A stretch of DNA of 36,387 nt from an uncultured Collinsella sp. GTDB taxonomy: Bacteria > Actinomycetota > Coriobacteriia > Coriobacteriales > Coriobacteriaceae. The translations under genes were made by a program, and so were the position numbers. Location: contig CABQWP010000015.1 in assembly GCA_902467875.1 (NCBI GenBank), positions 1-36,387 on the forward strand, read 5' to 3'. The notes below the pieces were generated by a model. That model saw only the letters and a list, made by a program, of their open reading frames with translations, did no database searches and was not told the DNA's origin. Of the stretch, positions 7,683 to 20,076 are shown piece by piece; the first letter of the stretch is position 1; every line of letters begins with the position of its first letter.

Positions 7683-8147
7683 CTAGGCGTCGGCCATCTC
7701 CTGCTTCATCTTCTCGATAACCTTGCGGTACTCGGGGTCGCATGCGCCCAGAATCTGCGTGGCGTAGATGGCGGCGTTCTTGGCGCCGTTGATGGCAACG
7801 CAGGCCACGGGCACGCCCGAAGGCATCTGCACCATCGACAGCAGCGAATCCATGCCGCCCAGGTCACTCGTCTTCATAGGCACACCGATGACCGGCAGCG
7901 GCGTAAAGGCAGCCACGACACCACCCAGGTGAGCGGCCTTGCCGGCGGCGGCGATAATCACTTTGATACCGCGATCGGCGGCAGTCGAAGCCCACTCGTG
8001 GACCTTCGCCGGCGTGCGATGTGCGCTTGCAATGACGAGCTCATAGGGCACACCGAGCTCCTCGAGCTCGGCGGTGCAGCCTTCCATAACGCCCAGATCG
8101 GACTTGGAGCCCATAATGATCCCGACAACCGGCTTCTGATCTGCCAT
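7683..8147 (-). CDS. purE: N5-carboxyaminoimidazole ribonucleotide mutase (class I PurE)
   Basis: This cytosolic enzyme moves the carboxyl group of N5-CAIR to give CAIR, step 6 of purine synthesis. Class I PurE needs PurK upstream, and no purK gene is in the window. The 154 residues match the family length and show MGSKSDLGVM (12-21) and SAHRTP with catalytic His43. ATG 8147 lies 9 bases after the strong SD AGGAGG; the TTG two codons upstream is too close to that SD. It leads a run with the sortase and MoaE-like genes. A TATACT box with an overlapping palindrome lies about 65 bases upstream. Confidence 0.95.
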   Translation of the reverse strand: MADQKPVVGIIMGSKSDLGVMEGCTAELEELGVPYELVIASAHRTPAKVHEWASTAADRGIKVIIAAAGKAAHLGGVVAAFTPLPVIGVPMKTSDLGGMDSLLSMVQMPSGVPVACVAINGAKNAAIYATQILGACDPEYRKVIEKMKQEMADA

Positions 8148-8198
8148 AAACAAAGACCTCCTGTTGAGAGCGGTGACGCGGCGGATCCGCGACCCTTA

Positions 8199-8216
8199 AC
8201 TACTGAGAGTAGTATA
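8199..8216 (-). promoter_or_regulatory. Possible purE promoter -10 with overlapping operator
   Basis: The minus strand has TATACT (8216-8211), immediately overlapped by the perfect palindrome ACTACT-ctc-AGTAGT (8213-8199), which would cover -10 to about +1. This is a typical repressor-site layout. The -35 region is poor. Confidence 0.4.
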
Positions 8217-8242
8217 GCTGCTCCCGTCCCTGCGGTCTTTGT

Positions 8243-8330
8243 GGCGCTTCGCTGGCGGGCCAGGCTTTATCTTCACTCCGGTTGCTTCGCAAAGTCGTTC
8301 AGATAAAGCCTGGCCCGCCCGCGAAGCGCC
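8243..8330 (-). repeat. Long stem-loop element A with conserved apical module
   Basis: Arms of 30 bp (8243-8272 and 8301-8330) pair with one mismatch. The 28-base apical part, read on the minus strand, is GAACGA, a 16-base inner hairpin (8294-8279), then GAGTGA. The same module caps element B at 8489-8577, although the arms are unrelated. It lies upstream of purE, about 95 bases before its start, and after carB. It could be part of the purE leader or a mobile palindromic element. Confidence 0.7.
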
Positions 8331-8379
8331 CTGCGACCTACCGGGAATTGCCATGACGTACGTTGGCTGAAATATTAAC

Positions 8380-8415
8380 GTGGGATACGCCGTTCGAACG
8401 AACGGCGTATCCCAC
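8380..8415 (-). terminator. Strong hairpin, probable carB terminator
   Basis: A perfect 15-bp stem (GTGGGATACGCCGTT, 8380-8394, with 8401-8415) has a 6-base loop. A T tract (8422-8427) lies on the plus side, while the minus side has only CGTTAATATTT. carB ends at 8590 on the minus strand, so this is the first terminator-like hairpin after it, sitting between elements A and B. Confidence 0.55.
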
Positions 8416-8488
8416 ACTCACTTTTTATTCAGCCCTAGTCATCGCGCAAAGCCCCTTCCACAGCACACGGTGCACCCGAGTCACCGAA

Positions 8489-8577
8489 GGCCGGGACGGA
8501 GGGGGCCGAGCTTCCCACTGAGCGACTCTGCTTGCAGCCGGAGCGAAGGGGGAAACTCGGCCCCCTCCGTCCCGGCC
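8489..8577 (+). repeat. Long stem-loop element B with conserved apical module
   Basis: A perfect 22-bp pair of arms (8489-8510 and 8556-8577) continues inward for 9 positions with two mismatches. It closes on GAGCGA (8520-8525), a 15-base inner hairpin, and GAGCGA (8541-8546). The module matches element A read on the opposite strand, with pair-preserving changes. It starts 12 bases beyond the carB stop codon. Confidence 0.7.
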
Positions 8578-8589
8578 GGACAGGTCGCA

Positions 8590-11904
<3,315 letters not shown>

Positions 11905-11905
11905 G

Positions 11906-13345
11906 TTAGTTCTCCTCGGTCTCAGCGGTCTCGGACTCAGCAAAGTTCCAGCCGGCAAGGCGGTCCTTCGCGGGATCGATGTCCAGGTAGTTCTCCTCGC
12001 CGTCCATGAGTCGCGTAAAGGCAGTAAAGAGATAGTGGGCATCGGTGGGGCCAGGCGAAGCCTCGGGGTGGTACTGGACCGAGAAGCACGGGGCGTCGAG
12101 CAGCTGGATGCCCTCGGCGGTGCCGTCGTTGAGGTTCACATGCGTCAGGCGAATGCGACCAAAGCGCTCGTTCATCACGACCGGCGCGATTCCGCGGCGC
12201 ACCCAGGCGCGCAGATCTCCATCGGCCGCATGCTCGGTCTCGCCGCCCGAAAGCTCGGGGACAAGCTTGCCCAGACTGGGGAACAGCAGGCCAAAGCCGT
12301 GGTTTTGCGCGGTGATCTCCACGCGGCGGCTCACCAGGTTCATGACCGGCTGGTTGCCACCGCGGTGACCGAACTTAAGCTTTTCCATCTGGGCGCCGCA
12401 GGCCAGGCTGATCATCTGGTGACCAAGACAAATACCAAAGACCGGCACCTTGCCGATCAGCTGCTGCACCTGCTCGTAGGTCTCCACCACGGCGTCGGGG
12501 TCGCCGGGGCCATTGGACAAAAAGACACCGTCGGGATTCATGTCGAGCACCTGCTGGGCGGGCGTATCCCACGGCACGACGGTAAGGTCGCAGCCGGCGC
12601 GGACCAGCCCCTCCAGAATACCGCGCTTCACACCGCAGTCGTAGGCGACCACCTTGTGACGGGCAGGAGCGGCAGCCGCAAGTGCAAAGTCATGCGTGGC
12701 AGGCAGGTCGACGGCGGCAAAGGCGTGGGGCTCAGGGCAGCTCACGGTCTTGACCAGGTTCTCGCCTACCAGCGTGGGCGCTGCGGCCAGACGCTCGGCA
12801 AGCTCGTCGACGTCGAAGATCTCGGTCGAGATAATGCCCATCTTGGAACCATTATCGCGCAGATGGCGCACCAGGGCGCGGGTGTCGACACCCTCGATAG
12901 CGACGATGCCGTGAGCGCGCAGGTACTCCGGCACGCTGACGGCCGAGCGCCAGTTAGAAGGCGTGGCGCACATGTCGCGAACGATCATGCCGCGCATAGC
13001 CGGAGCGCTCGCAGGGCGCACGGCGTCGCCGGGGAAGGCCGACTGGACGTCGGTCTCGTCGATACCGTAATTGCCGATCTGCGGATAGGTCATGGTTACG
13101 ATTTGGCCGGCATAACTCGGGTCGGTCATGACCTCAAAGTAGCCCTCGAGCGAGGTGTTGAAGCAGACTTCGCCGGTCGCGGTGCCCTCGGCGCCGCATG
13201 CACGTCCATAAAAAATGGTCCCATCCTCAAGATACAGGATGCAGGGACCACAGGTGCCCTTGCTGGTTTTGGCCAGCATACGCTGGCAAAGCTCGCTGGG
13301 CGCGAAGGTGCGGGCGGCAGCGCCCGCGGTATGGTTGTTCGCCAT
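11906..13345 (-). CDS. carA: Carbamoyl-phosphate synthase small (glutaminase) subunit
   Basis: This subunit hydrolyses glutamine and passes ammonia to CarB. The 479 residues hold an N-terminal CarA domain (about 33-190) and a class I amidotransferase domain with nucleophile Cys306 in GICLGHQM and the His426-Glu428 pair in YHPEAS. It is about 95 residues longer than E. coli CarA. About 30 of these are N-terminal, and about 35 form an insert after ITAQNHGF (roughly 353-390). The rest is a Glu-rich C-terminus. ATG 13345 follows AAGGAG at 5 bases. It is the first gene of carAB. Confidence 0.96.
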   Translation of the reverse strand: MANNHTAGAAARTFAPSELCQRMLAKTSKGTCGPCILYLEDGTIFYGRACGAEGTATGEVCFNTSLEGYFEVMTDPSYAGQIVTMTYPQIGNYGIDETDVQSAFPGDAVRPASAPAMRGMIVRDMCATPSNWRSAVSVPEYLRAHGIVAIEGVDTRALVRHLRDNGSKMGIISTEIFDVDELAERLAAAPTLVGENLVKTVSCPEPHAFAAVDLPATHDFALAAAAPARHKVVAYDCGVKRGILEGLVRAGCDLTVVPWDTPAQQVLDMNPDGVFLSNGPGDPDAVVETYEQVQQLIGKVPVFGICLGHQMISLACGAQMEKLKFGHRGGNQPVMNLVSRRVEITAQNHGFGLLFPSLGKLVPELSGGETEHAADGDLRAWVRRGIAPVVMNERFGRIRLTHVNLNDGTAEGIQLLDAPCFSVQYHPEASPGPTDAHYLFTAFTRLMDGEENYLDIDPAKDRLAGWNFAESETAETEEN

Positions 13346-13356
13346 AGTTCTCCTTC

Positions 13357-13374
13357 CCGGTCTCACAGGACCGG
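13357..13374 (-). promoter_or_regulatory. Leader hairpin next to the carA ribosome binding site
   Basis: CCGGTC pairs with GACCGG around a 6-base loop, ending two bases before the carA SD (AAGGAG). It could tune translation initiation. I see no PyrR-type anti-antiterminator and no convincing -35/-10 pair in 13375-13500, although the region is AT-rich and must hold the carA promoter. Confidence 0.35.
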
Positions 13375-13504
13375 CTTAAAGGTGTGTAGTTAGGCCTCGC
13401 GGTATTGTAACCGTAAGCATGCCTCATGGCGTTAATTTCATCGAAATGTTTACGAAATGATAATTATGACTTTCTATGCATAATGATTTTTCTAGGACGA
13501 GGAT

Positions 13505-13545
13505 TAAAAATCATCCCGCGGGGCTTGTGGCTCACGCGGGATGAT
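13505..13545 (-). terminator. Terminator after the gene at 13552-14517
   Basis: ATCATCCCGCG (13545-13535 on the minus strand) pairs with CGCGGGATGAT (13520-13510) and is followed by TTTTTAATCC. It separates the ABC/one-TM gene pair from carA. Confidence 0.85.
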
Positions 13546-13551
13546 GACGTC

Positions 13552-14517
13552 TTACTTTTTCTTATCCTGCTCCAGCAGTTTGGACGGTGTGCGATCGGGC
13601 TTGCCGCCGCGGAAAATCTCGCGGCCATGCAGACGATGCTCCAGGTCACGTTCGGCCTTTTCCTCGTCAATCTTGGTCTGGCTCACCACCGGGTCCTCAA
13701 TCAACGACGACACCGAGTTCACCTGCTTCTGAATGCGCTCGGCGATGGTGTCATCCATACTCACGATGCGCATCTTCCAGTCGATACTCGTGGCGTTGGA
13801 TGAGCTCTTGGTCCACACGAACGTCAAAATGGCGCTCTGGTGGCCGCGCGCGGGGAACATGCCAAAGAAGGAATCGTGCTGAATGTTGCTATTCTCGTCG
13901 ATATAGGCGTGAACGTTATACACCACGCGGTCGATCTTATCGTTGAGCAACGCGTTGGTCGCAAGCGCCGCGGCCTGAATCTGCCCGTTGGACAGCAGCT
14001 CGAGCTCGTTGGCAGACGATGTGTCCAACACCGTCACCTCGACCGTGCCCGTGCGTTCATCGGCTTCATCGACGGTAAAATCGAGCGGGAACTGCGTAAA
14101 GCCATTGCCCCACTCAAGGCCGCCCTTCAGCGCGGTCGAAACGGTATCGACCGAAACGCTCTCGGACAGGTTGGCGGTGTTCAGGCGACGCATCACGCCG
14201 TAGCCAATCTGCATGCCCACGATCAGCACCAAAATACCGATGACCACGGCCATCGCGGTCTTCGTAATGGTATGGCTCACCTGCGAGCCCGAAGGATCGT
14301 CCTCGGACAGCGGGTCGATATGTTTTGCCTGGCTCGCGCGGTCCTCGCTGCGCAGCTGCGCTAGCGCCGCTTTGTCACCGCGCTTGACGGCGGCCTCTTT
14401 CTCGCGCATGCGCTCGGTACGCTTTTTGGCGAGCGTAGGATCCAAGACGCCGGATGCATCGATTTCGGAGAATAACTCCGTCACTTCTTCCGGAGTCAAA
14501 GGGTTCTTGTCAGCCAT
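13552..14517 (-). CDS. One-TM protein of unknown function, linked to an ABC exporter
   Basis: I do not recognise a family. The 321 residues have a cytoplasmic N-terminal part (1-83) that is charged and helical (LTPEEVTELFSEIDASG, then KKRTERMREKEAAVKRG). A single TM helix follows (about 84-107), then a roughly 200-residue extracytoplasmic domain and a very basic C-terminus (KLLEQDKKK). ATG 14517 follows AGGAAG and starts 19 bases after the ABC gene stop, so the two are probably co-transcribed and may work together. No catalytic motif is visible. Confidence 0.75.
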   Translation of the reverse strand: MADKNPLTPEEVTELFSEIDASGVLDPTLAKKRTERMREKEAAVKRGDKAALAQLRSEDRASQAKHIDPLSEDDPSGSQVSHTITKTAMAVVIGILVLIVGMQIGYGVMRRLNTANLSESVSVDTVSTALKGGLEWGNGFTQFPLDFTVDEADERTGTVEVTVLDTSSANELELLSNGQIQAAALATNALLNDKIDRVVYNVHAYIDENSNIQHDSFFGMFPARGHQSAILTFVWTKSSSNATSIDWKMRIVSMDDTIAERIQKQVNSVSSLIEDPVVSQTKIDEEKAERDLEHRLHGREIFRGGKPDRTPSKLLEQDKKK

Positions 14518-14536
14518 AAACTTCCTGTCATATCAA

Positions 14537-16309
14537 TCAGTCGAGCTCGTGCGCACGCGCACCTTCGAACTGCATTCGATAGTAACGGGCATAGGTGCCG
14601 CCACGGGCGAGAAGCTCCTCGTGCGTGCCACGCTCCACAACGCGACCATGCTCAACGGTCGCAATCTCATCGGCATGCTTAATGGTCGAAAGACGGTGGG
14701 CGATGATAATCGTGGTGCGGCCGCGTGCCAGCTCTTCGAGCGACTCCTGCACCGCCTCCTCGCTCTCGTTATCCAAAGCACTCGTCGCCTCGTCTAAAAT
14801 CAGGATCTTGGGATTCTTGAGAAACACGCGCGCGATGGCAACACGCTGCTTCTGTCCGCCCGAAAGACGGCTGCCGCGCTCGCCCACGACCGTGTCATAG
14901 CCCTGTGGAAGCGACTCGATAAAGGCATCGATGTTGGCGCGACGGGCGGCCTCGGCGATCTCTTCCGCCGTAGCGCCCGGCTTGCCGTAGGCGATGTTCT
15001 CGCCAATCGTACCGTCAAACAGATAGACATCCTGCTGCACCAGGCCGATGGCGCGGCGCAGGCTCTGCTGCGTCACATCGCGCACGTCCTGACCGTCGAT
15101 GCTAATGGATCCGGCAGCCACGTCATAAAAGCGCGGCAGCAGCGAACAGGTCGTGGACTTGCCGCCGCCCGAGGGTCCAACCAGCGCGATGGTCTGGCCG
15201 GGCTTGATGGACAGATTCATATGGTCGATAACAGGGCGTCCGTCGGCGCCGCCCTCGCCCAACTCAACATCCTCGTAGCTAAAGCACACGTCGTGATACT
15301 CCACGGCGCCGGCGGTCACCCGCAGATCCGTGGCGCCCGGCTTGTCCTGGATATCCGGGGCAGTCGAGAGTACCTCGTCCATACGCTTAAAGCCGGCGAT
15401 GGCCTTCTGATACGTTTCGGCCGAATTGACGAGCGTCTCGAGCGGCGTGCAGAACAGCGAAATATAGAGTGCAAAGGTCGCCATATCGACCGCCTGCAGC
15501 TGTCCCTGGGCGACCAGCCAGCCGCCCAGCAGCACCACGATCACATAGAGCACACCCGAGAGCAGGCCATACGTCGCGGTATAGACGCCCATGGCGTGAT
15601 ACATGTTCTCCTTGGACGAAAGATAGCGATTGTTGGAGGCGCGGAACTTGAAGCGTTCGGTCTCCTCATTGGCAAAGCTCTTGACCACGCGCATGCCCGC
15701 CAGCGAATCCTGCAGCTGCGCATTGATGCCGCTGATCTTTTTGCGGTTGTCGCTAAAAACCTCGCGCATGCGCATGTTCTGCCAAAACATGACGACCGCA
15801 AACGCCGCCGTCACCACGGCCATGGCGAGCGCGAGCACCGGGGCGATGGTAAAGAGGATCACAAACGAGCCGATAATCTCGATGCCGCAGATGATGATCC
15901 ACTCGGGCACGTGGTGCGCCGCCTCGCAGATATCGAACAGGTCGTTGACCACGCGGCTCATCATGTCGCCCGAGCTGTTGCGGTCGAAGTACGCAAAGCT
16001 AAAGCGCTCGTACTGGTCAAACAGGTCCTCGCGCATCTTGGACTCCATGCGCGCACCCATCACGTGACCCCAGTAGCTCACAAAGTAGCGGCAGGCGCAG
16101 CGAACGGCATACATCAGCACCAGCCCCACCGCGATCATACCGAGCGCCTGCATAATGGCAGCCTGGCCCTGGGTAAACAGTCCACCGGTCAAATTGCGCA
16201 GGATAATGGGGAACGCCAGGTCAATGGCGGCAAGCACCAGAGCACAAACAGTATCAGCAACAAAAAGCCCCATCTGGGGCTTGTAATACGAAAGAAACCT
16301 CTTAAACAT
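14537..16309 (-). CDS. ABC exporter, fused permease and ATPase
   Basis: A 590-residue half-transporter of the MsbA/multidrug type, expected to dimerise in the membrane. Six TM helices occupy about 10-295. The ATPase domain has Walker A GPSGGGKST (378-386), Q-loop Gln425, signature LSGGQ (482-486), Walker B ILILDE (502-507) and H-loop His538. The substrate is unknown. ATG 16309 follows GAGGA; the frame continues upstream through a repeat element, but that part lacks an SD. The partner gene at 14517 is 19 bases downstream. Confidence 0.92.
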   Translation of the reverse strand: MFKRFLSYYKPQMGLFVADTVCALVLAAIDLAFPIILRNLTGGLFTQGQAAIMQALGMIAVGLVLMYAVRCACRYFVSYWGHVMGARMESKMREDLFDQYERFSFAYFDRNSSGDMMSRVVNDLFDICEAAHHVPEWIIICGIEIIGSFVILFTIAPVLALAMAVVTAAFAVVMFWQNMRMREVFSDNRKKISGINAQLQDSLAGMRVVKSFANEETERFKFRASNNRYLSSKENMYHAMGVYTATYGLLSGVLYVIVVLLGGWLVAQGQLQAVDMATFALYISLFCTPLETLVNSAETYQKAIAGFKRMDEVLSTAPDIQDKPGATDLRVTAGAVEYHDVCFSYEDVELGEGGADGRPVIDHMNLSIKPGQTIALVGPSGGGKSTTCSLLPRFYDVAAGSISIDGQDVRDVTQQSLRRAIGLVQQDVYLFDGTIGENIAYGKPGATAEEIAEAARRANIDAFIESLPQGYDTVVGERGSRLSGGQKQRVAIARVFLKNPKILILDEATSALDNESEEAVQESLEELARGRTTIIIAHRLSTIKHADEIATVEHGRVVERGTHEELLARGGTYARYYRMQFEGARAHELD

Positions 16310-16417
16310 GCAGTCCTCGAAGAGAAATAAATAGCGTGATAAATCCGGTTGAGCCGGTCGGGCTGAAAACAAAGCGTCCCAACAAACATAACGCCGATGT
16401 TCTAGCAACGTCAGCGA

Positions 16418-16515
16418 AAACGTCCCTAAGCGAGCAAGGTGCCTTGAAAGAGGAGCGACGCGTACTTCGGTACGCGAGCGACGATTGAAAGGCAGATTGC
16501 CGCTTAGGGGCGTTT
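16418..16515 (+). repeat. Structured stem-loop element C, possible ncRNA or mobile palindrome
   Basis: Outer arms AAACGTCCCTAAGCG (16418-16432) and 16501-16515 pair over 15 positions with one wobble. Inside, GCAA/TTGC and GCCTT/AAGGC continue the helix. The symmetric loop GAGCGA (16453-16458) faces GAGCGA (16476-16481), and a GCGTAC-TTCG-GTACGC hairpin caps it. The GAGCGA pair is also the core of elements A and B. It fills most of the gap between the NUDIX and ABC genes. Confidence 0.65.
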
Positions 16516-16528
16516 GCAGCGTCGACTC

Positions 16529-16556
16529 GTTACGCGGTTTGGTAAAACCGCGTAAC
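16529..16556 (-). terminator. Perfect 12-bp hairpin directly after the NUDIX gene
   Basis: GTTACGCGGTTT (16529-16540) pairs with 16545-16556 around GGTA, immediately beyond the stop codon of the NUDIX gene. No T tract follows on the minus strand, so it may protect the mRNA 3' end rather than terminate. Confidence 0.45.
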
Positions 16557-17252
16557 CTAGAGCTCCGTGCCCCCAAGGCGGTGCGCGATGCTGTCGCAGG
16601 CCAAGGCGCCTACGACGGTCTTGGCGTCTTCGATCTTGCCGTCGAGCACGGCGTCAATCAGCTCGTGCAGCGGCACCAGGTCCACGTTGACAAACTCGTC
16701 ATCATCGGGGTTGGGCGCATCAAACTCGAGCTTGGTAGCCAAGTAGATGTGGATGATCTCATCGCAAAAACCGCAGGACGTGACAATCGACGTCAAAAAG
16801 CGAATGCGACCGGCCCTAAAGCCCGTCTCCTCATGCAGTTCGCGCTTGGCGCAATCGAGCGGGTCCTCGCCTGGATCGAGCTTGCCGGCGGGAATCTCGA
16901 CCGTCACGCGGTCGATGGCGGTGCGGTACTGACGCACCAGTACGATCTTGCCGCTCTCGGTAAGCGCCACAACGGCCGCCGCGCCCGGATGGCGAACGAT
17001 ATCGCGGGCGCTGCGGTGACCGTTGGGCAGCTCAACTTCAAGACGGTGGACGTCAAGGATCTTGCCCTTCCAGGCGCACTCCTCCGAAAGAATCTTCTCG
17101 TGCAGCTCGGCATCGTGCGGGTCGTCGTCGCCCAGCACCAGCGCCGGCTCGTCAGCGACCTCGCCACCAGGCTCGCCCTCGGCGTGCCCATACATGCGGC
17201 TGTCCTCTTCGACGATCTGCGCGTCCACGAGCTCTTCGTTCTTCTCGTCCAT
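16557..17252 (-). CDS. NUDIX hydrolase, ADP-ribose pyrophosphatase type
   Basis: It is expected to hydrolyse ADP-ribose or a similar nucleoside diphosphate derivative. The Nudix box is complete: G-KLDPG-E-DPLDCAK-RELHEETGF (about 123-145 of 231), with the upstream VRQYR and VEIPAGK typical of NudF. The N-terminal 60 residues are acidic and unlike the core family, so a domain extension is present. The start is ambiguous. ATG 17252 has SD GAGAGGA 9 bases away, whereas ATG 17261 lies almost on that SD. It follows purD closely (22 bases) and is likely co-transcribed with purA-purD. Confidence 0.88.
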   Translation of the reverse strand: MDEKNEELVDAQIVEEDSRMYGHAEGEPGGEVADEPALVLGDDDPHDAELHEKILSEECAWKGKILDVHRLEVELPNGHRSARDIVRHPGAAAVVALTESGKIVLVRQYRTAIDRVTVEIPAGKLDPGEDPLDCAKRELHEETGFRAGRIRFLTSIVTSCGFCDEIIHIYLATKLEFDAPNPDDDEFVNVDLVPLHELIDAVLDGKIEDAKTVVGALACDSIAHRLGGTEL

Positions 17253-17273
17253 CCGTCTCATTCCTCTCGGATT

Positions 17274-18578
17274 TTAGGCATCCCAGGCGTCGCGGCCGCG
17301 CAGCGCGCGCAGGCCGATGTCGTGACGCAGGGTCTTGCCCTCAAAATCAATCTTCTCGCAGGCCTCGTAGGCAAGGTTGCGGGCGTTCTCAAACGTATCG
17401 CCCAGCGCGGTCACGGCAAGCACACGGCCGCCGTTGGTCACGAGCCGGCCGTCCACCACGGCGGTGCCGGCATGGTACACGGTCACGTTCTCCATGGCCT
17501 CGGCGTCGGCGATGCCGGTGATGACTTTGCCCTTCTCGTAGCTGCCGGGATAGCCCGCGCTCGTCAGAACAACAGCCACGGCCCACTCGTCACGCCAGTC
17601 GAGCTCAATCTGATCAAGCTCGCAGTTGGCGCAGGCGAGCATAACCTCGACCAGGTCGTTCTTGAGGCGCGGCAGCACGACCTGCGTCTCGGGGTCGCCA
17701 AAGCGGGCGTTGAACTCCAGCACCTTGGGGCCGGCGGGGGTGAGCATAAAGCCGCCATACAGGCAGCCGCGGTAGTCGATGCCCTCGGCAGCGAGCTCGG
17801 CCACGGTCTGCTCCATGACCGCCACCATCGTGGCGTGCTCCTCGTCAGTCACGATGGGCACCGGGCTGTAAACGCCCATGCCACCGGTGTTGGGACCCTT
17901 GTCGCCCTCGAGCGCACGCTTGTGGTCCTGCGAAGTGGCCATGGGGCGCACGGTCTTGCCGTCGGTAAAGGCCAGCAGCGAGCACTCAGGACCAACGAGC
18001 ATCTCCTCGATGACCACGGTATTGCCGGCATCGCCAAAGGTGCCGCCAAAACACTCGCGCACGGCCTCTTCGGCCTGCTCGAGCTCAGTCGCCACGATAA
18101 CGCCCTTGCCTGCGGCCAGGCCGTCAGCCTTGACGACCAGCGGAGCGCCCTGCTCACGCACATAGGCAAGAGCCGAAGCCTCGTCGGTAAACGAGCCGTA
18201 GGCTGCCGTCGGGATACCGGCACGCTCCATGAGCTGCTTGGAGAACAGCTTGGAGCCCTCCATCTGGGCGCCCTCGGCACCCGGGCCAAAGCAGGGAATA
18301 CCCGCCGCGCGCACGGCGTCGGCCACGCCCGCCACGAGCGGAGCCTCGGGGCCAATCACCACGAGTCCGCATCCGTGGCTCTGCGCAAACGCCGCCACGG
18401 CCGCAGGATCGCAGTCGTCGAGAACAACGTTCTCGCCGCAGCTCGCAGTGCCGCCGTTACCCGGCGCGATGTAGAGCTTGCCGGCGCGCGGTGATGCTGC
18501 GAGCTTAGCTGCCAAAGCATGCTCGCGGCCGCCGCTGCCCAACAACAGGATGTCGATGGTTTGAGTGTCCGCCTTCAA
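17274..18578 (-). CDS. purD: Phosphoribosylamine-glycine ligase (GAR synthetase), TTG start
   Basis: This cytosolic ATP-grasp enzyme carries out step 2 of purine synthesis, ligating glycine to phosphoribosylamine. The 434 residues match the family length and show LLLGSGGREHALA (about 11-23), the GPEAPLVAG loop, GGMGVYSP and EFNARFGDPE. No ATG exists near the N-terminus. The start is TTG 18578, placed 5 bases after the strong SD GAGGAGG (18590-18584); the frame upstream of it is not PurD-like. It follows purA across a 118-base gap holding two competing hairpins, and precedes the NUDIX gene. Confidence 0.95.
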   Translation of the reverse strand: MKADTQTIDILLLGSGGREHALAAKLAASPRAGKLYIAPGNGGTASCGENVVLDDCDPAAVAAFAQSHGCGLVVIGPEAPLVAGVADAVRAAGIPCFGPGAEGAQMEGSKLFSKQLMERAGIPTAAYGSFTDEASALAYVREQGAPLVVKADGLAAGKGVIVATELEQAEEAVRECFGGTFGDAGNTVVIEEMLVGPECSLLAFTDGKTVRPMATSQDHKRALEGDKGPNTGGMGVYSPVPIVTDEEHATMVAVMEQTVAELAAEGIDYRGCLYGGFMLTPAGPKVLEFNARFGDPETQVVLPRLKNDLVEVMLACANCELDQIELDWRDEWAVAVVLTSAGYPGSYEKGKVITGIADAEAMENVTVYHAGTAVVDGRLVTNGGRVLAVTALGDTFENARNLAYEACEKIDFEGKTLRHDIGLRALRGRDAWDA

Positions 18579-18618
18579 GGGTGCCTCCTCTATGGATGAA
18601 CGGCCCGCTCCGCGCGAG

Positions 18619-18674
18619 CCCTTTGCAAGCAAATATACCCCTCGGCCGCCCGTCCGGGCTGCAAAGGGGTATAT
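18619..18674 (-). promoter_or_regulatory. Two mutually exclusive hairpins between purA and purD
   Basis: On the minus strand ATATACCCCT (18674-18665) can pair with AGGGGTATAT (18642-18633). CCCTTTGCA (18668-18660) can pair instead with TGCAAAGGG (18627-18619). The 5' arms share CCCT, so only one stem can form at a time. The first stem is followed by TTTGCTTGC, a poor T run. It may be a terminator or an attenuator that separates purA from purD. Confidence 0.45.
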
Positions 18675-18696
18675 CGCAATAACCAAATAGTCCCGA

Positions 18697-19983
<1,287 letters not shown>

Positions 19984-20049
19984 GTTTACTCCTTACATTC
20001 ATGGACTGTCTACGCGCCACGCCGGCACGCAGAAGCACAAAACATTCCC

Positions 20050-20069
20050 AGTATACCCGTGCAACGGGT
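20050..20069 (-). promoter_or_regulatory. Probable purA promoter with palindrome
   Basis: TATACT (20055-20050) is a good -10. The palindrome ACCCGT-tgc-ACGGGT (20069-20055) directly overlaps its upstream edge and could bind a repressor or form the dnaB 3' hairpin. No clear -35 is present. Confidence 0.45.
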
Positions 20070-20076
20070 GCCTGTC

